From contig NC_088316.1 of the NCBI RefSeq assembly GCF_910592395.1, forward strand, positions 3,970,001 to 4,034,000: DNA of 64,000 nt. The letters run 5' to 3'. Origin of the DNA: Lineus longissimus. Its lineage: Eukaryota > Nemertea > Pilidiophora > Heteronemertea > Lineidae. Below are positions 60,839 through 64,000 of the stretch, piece after piece; the stretch's first letter is position 1, and each line of letters begins with the position of its first letter. The notes under the pieces were generated by a model that worked only from the letters and a program-made list of their open reading frames with translations, was not told where the DNA came from and made no database searches. The position numbers were made by a program, and so were the translations under genes.

Positions 60839-61904
60839 GCGTCGTCGTCGTCGTCGTCGTCGTCCGTCGTCCGTTAGCAGGGCACGTTTCGTAACTGTTA
60901 GAGCTATTGAGTTGAAACTTGGTACACATGTACCCTTATGTAATGACACCTGGGAGACCAAGTTTCGGTCCGATTCGTTTCATGGTTTGGCCACCAGGGG
61001 GCCAAACGTTAAAAGTGAAAATATGCAATATCTCCCTCAATAGTAGTCGGGAAATTTTGAAAAAAATATGGTAGGTACTTCTAGCAAAGGTGCATCATAT
61101 ATCCTCCGGGTTTTTGATTTGACCTCCTTTTCAAGGTCACAGAGGTCAAATGGTGTAAATTGGCCGTTAGGATGTAACGATGGCACGTTTCTAAACTGCA
61201 ATGACTATTGATACCAAATTTGGTACACATTTACCCCTTAGTCAGCTGATCTCAGGGACCGAAGTTTGGTCCAATATGATTCACCACTTGACCACCAGGG
61301 GGCAAAATCCAAAAACCTTAAAAATGTGATTATTCCTTAACTTCTTGCCCGATTGCCACCAATTTGATATCATGGGTACATCTAACCACCATACAGTATA
61401 TGTCACACAGGTTTTTAATTTGACCTTCTTGTCAAGGTCACAGAGGTCAAATGGCGTAAATTCGCCGTCAGGCCGTAACAATGGCACGTTTCTTAACTGC
61501 AATGACTATTGATCACAAATTAAGTACACATGTACCCCTTGGTCAGGTGATCTCAGGTACCGAAGTTTGGTGCGATCTGATTTGCCGTTTGGCCTCCAGG
61601 GAGGGGGCCAAATCCTAAATTCTTCAAAATGCCATTATTCCTAGTAATGACTTGCCCGATTGGCACCAATTTTATATCATAGGTACATCTAATTCTAACA
61701 ACCATTCAATGTGTCACCCGGGTCTTCTTTGATTTGACCTACTTTTCAAGGTCACAGAGGTCGAATGTACTGTAAATTGGCCATTTTGGGGAAATTGTAA
61801 TTGCTTGGACCTACATCAAACCTAACACTACATGACACAAGACCATGCTCTTTATCCATCTTTCCTCCACATGAGGTGAGCACAATGGCCCTGGCCATTT
61901 CATT
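60715..61904 (+). repeat. dispersed element B copy 2
   Basis: Nearly identical to 52471-53609 (hairpin at 60716-60741, same units, same right end). It has a longer (CGT)n tract (about 60770-60863) containing a single GGC interruption. Confidence 0.85.
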
Positions 61905-61955
61905 TCATTAGTGGGCAGCTTCATTGACCCTTTTAACCCCTATAGTACCAGTTAT

Positions 61956-62657
61956 TGGCTCACCGTAGGGGAGTCTATACAATAGCGCAGCGTCCGTCGT
62001 CTTCTGTATCCTGTTTCAAAAACAGTGGCACATTTCTTAACCGCTAGGGCTATGAACTTGAAACTTTGTACACAGGACCCCCTAGGTAAGGTGACCTCGG
62101 ACAATTAATTTTGGTCTGATCTGATTCTTGACTTGGCCACCAGGGGGCCAGAAGTGGAAACCTGAAAAGTGTGATATCTCTCTTATGAGTGACTTGTTTT
62201 CAATAACATGTTATGGTAGGTTCTCCCAGCAAGGATATATCACATATCTTACGGGTTTTTGATTTGGCCTCATTTTCCAGGTCACAGAGGTCAAATGGCG
62301 TAAATTGGCTGTTTGAGTGTAACTATGGCACATTTCTTAAATGCTAAAGCTGTGTACTTGAAATCTGGTAGACATGACTCCCTACGTCATATAACTGCTG
62401 ACGACGAATTTCCATCTGATCTGATTCTCGACTTGGCCACCTGGGGGCCAAAACTAAAAAAGTGCAATATCTTGCTTATTAGTGACTTGTTTTCCATGAT
62501 ATTTTTATGGTAGGTACTCCAAGCAACGATACATCACATGTCATACCGACTTTGGTTTGACCTATATACTATACATGTAGCATGTTTCTTAACCAGGATG
62601 AATTCCTAGCCACCAAAAATCTATATGGTGAGCACAATGGCCCTTGGCCATTTCATT
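61956..62657 (+). repeat. element A, copy 2, two-unit version
   Basis: Left end TGGCTCACCGTAGGGG and right end GGTGAGCACAATGGCCCTTGGCCATTTCATT. Two units carry CCACCAGGGGGC or CCACCTGGGGGC and one AGGTCACAGAGGTCA. It shares its right third closely with A1 (CAAGCAACGATACATCACATG, ACCGACTTTGGTTTGA). Confidence 0.8.
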
Positions 62658-64000
62658 TCTAAAAAAAATAAGATGGAACATTTTGCGGTTAGCACTCATT
62701 AATTAAGTAGGGGTAACTTTTTCACAGCCGACAAAAATGTACTTTTTGAGGCAATTTACTTAAATAAGCAGGTCAAGTCTCTTCAAGACTGTTTCTTCTC
62801 ACATTCCTTATGAGAGGCTTTTTTTCTGATCAGTAGCTACGAATAAACGTGGGTGAAAAAAGGATATCAGTTCTATCCTCTCAGGGATACCACTCAGGTA
62901 TGTTGAAACAGTCGGGGGAAAAACCAACACGATTGCCTGTCTTATCTCATTTGTAGCAATCCCATGAGTCTGGGTTAATGAAATCGACACCCCTTACACG
63001 GCTTCTTCCAAAGTCGCTCAAGCTCACGTCACGCACTTCCTCTCGAGCAAATCAGGATTCCATTATCGGAAAACTATAGGCAACATGTTTACAGTATTGG
63101 AAAAGACCCGCAATGTTGTAGTGAATTAAAATCTGAAGTAAACTTAATAAGAAATGCCTTAATAATTTAGATGTTCTTAGGAATGGGTTTCGCTGCCAAC
63201 ATTGATGATAATTACGTGCATGAAGAGTTCTTCATGATGTCTTTAGCGAGAAATTCTCTAGAGGCTGCTGTATCATGTCTTCAGTTAATTGGAAAATGAA
63301 CTCACGTCTCATTTCTTAACCGTGTGGGGCCTTGGGGCAAGTTTGCTAGCATAATCGAGAGAAATTTGGATTTACTCGACTCCAGTTTGACATGTCGTGG
63401 TTTCTTTAGCTAATGATAAATCAAGTGAAGTACTTTAAGGATTGTTGTCTTTGTTAATGTGGGAGTTTAAAAAGTGAATTCTGTCTGACACATTTATTTG
63501 ATACTTGATGAATAACTGTAAAAATTCTGTTAAACTGAAATCTTTGAAACTGGTTTTTACTATTGAGGAGACAGCATGTTTTAACCCAATACATCCTGAA
63601 CTTCAGTGCAACACTCAGCACTAAGAATGAGCTTAGTTACGTGTGTGAGAGGAAGAGCACACTGACTCTGGTATTTGAGTAGGAATAGAGCCTGACAACA
63701 GGAAGTAGTGTTTATATTGGACGGAGTGACATATTTTGTCGAAAAATTTACAAAATTTTAATCATAGTTCTTACAGCGAGTGTATGCTTTGCAAAGGGGA
63801 CAGTCTACATTTATCCACACAACCGAGGATGTGTGTATGTCCTTGCTTATGAACATTTATCACGAATCTTATATGTAGCCCGTTCTTTGGCAATGACTTG
63901 TTACTTCTGAAAATGAGGCTCCATGTTAACCCAGTCTTTTGATCAGGATCAAAATTTACTTAGCATGACGTTACCGCAGGTGCCGCATGGGATTAGCAAT
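62658..64000. other. probable intron/intergenic, no exon identified
   Basis: AT-rich. No frame with convincing splice borders was found, so continuation of the pentapeptide-repeat gene is not visible here. Confidence 0.4.

Overview
The window is animal nuclear DNA. It is AT-rich and intron-bearing, most of it is repeats, and real coding sequence is sparse. Spliced exons with GT-AG borders, tRNA-derived SINEs with target-site duplications, TA-flanked mariner-type MITEs, and dispersed repeats with GTCCGTCGTC tracts and CCACCAGGGGGC / AGGTCA motifs all point to an invertebrate, probably marine (deuterostome or lophotrochozoan). I cannot name the species.

The most important locus is about 10.1-18.9 kb, a Helitron-like rolling-circle transposon. 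It has an RPA70-like single-stranded-DNA-binding protein (10839-11998) and a very large protein (12364-18215). The large protein combines a complete ubiquitin-specific-protease (USP, C19) domain, two HTH-like repeats, a zinc finger, the HUH/two-tyrosine Rep nuclease and a PIF1-type helicase. The catalytic Cys box of the USP lies upstream of the first ATG, behind a splice acceptor at 12362-12363, so the protein must be spliced from an upstream leader. A leader exon, present twice (donors after 10264 and 10649), is phase-compatible with both the RPA acceptor and the USP acceptor. One donor could therefore produce both proteins. This locus is my candidate for a little-described system.

The only host gene I can support is at 56.8-60.4 kb, plus strand: a large exon (56840-58249) and a second exon (60197-60356), joined in frame across an intron of about 1.9 kb. 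It encodes an unrecognised protein with a run of pentapeptide repeats. The gene continues beyond what I can follow. A 75-nt candidate exon at 3513-3587 and a few ORF fragments near 44.8-46.3 kb are weak.

The rest is repeats. (1) A family of GCTCACC-ended elements (A: 179-1652, 60512-60714, 61956-62657; B: 52471-53609, 60715-61904) has tandem units of about 300 bp carrying a CTCF-like core and nuclear-receptor AGGTCA pairs. (2) Six copies of a MITE of about 165 bp with TIR CAGTAGAACC and, in several copies, TA target duplications. (3) A different 210-bp TA-flanked MITE at 20057-20266. (4) A 943-bp element at 43215-44157 with perfect 26-bp TIRs and a perfect 9-bp target duplication (Mutator-like). 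(5) tRNA-derived SINEs, one full length with a 14-bp target duplication (40420-40822). (6) Several minisatellites: 70 bp x12, 95 bp x about 14, 114/117 bp x6, and smaller ones. (7) Several foldback hairpins. Stretches between these show nothing I can name.
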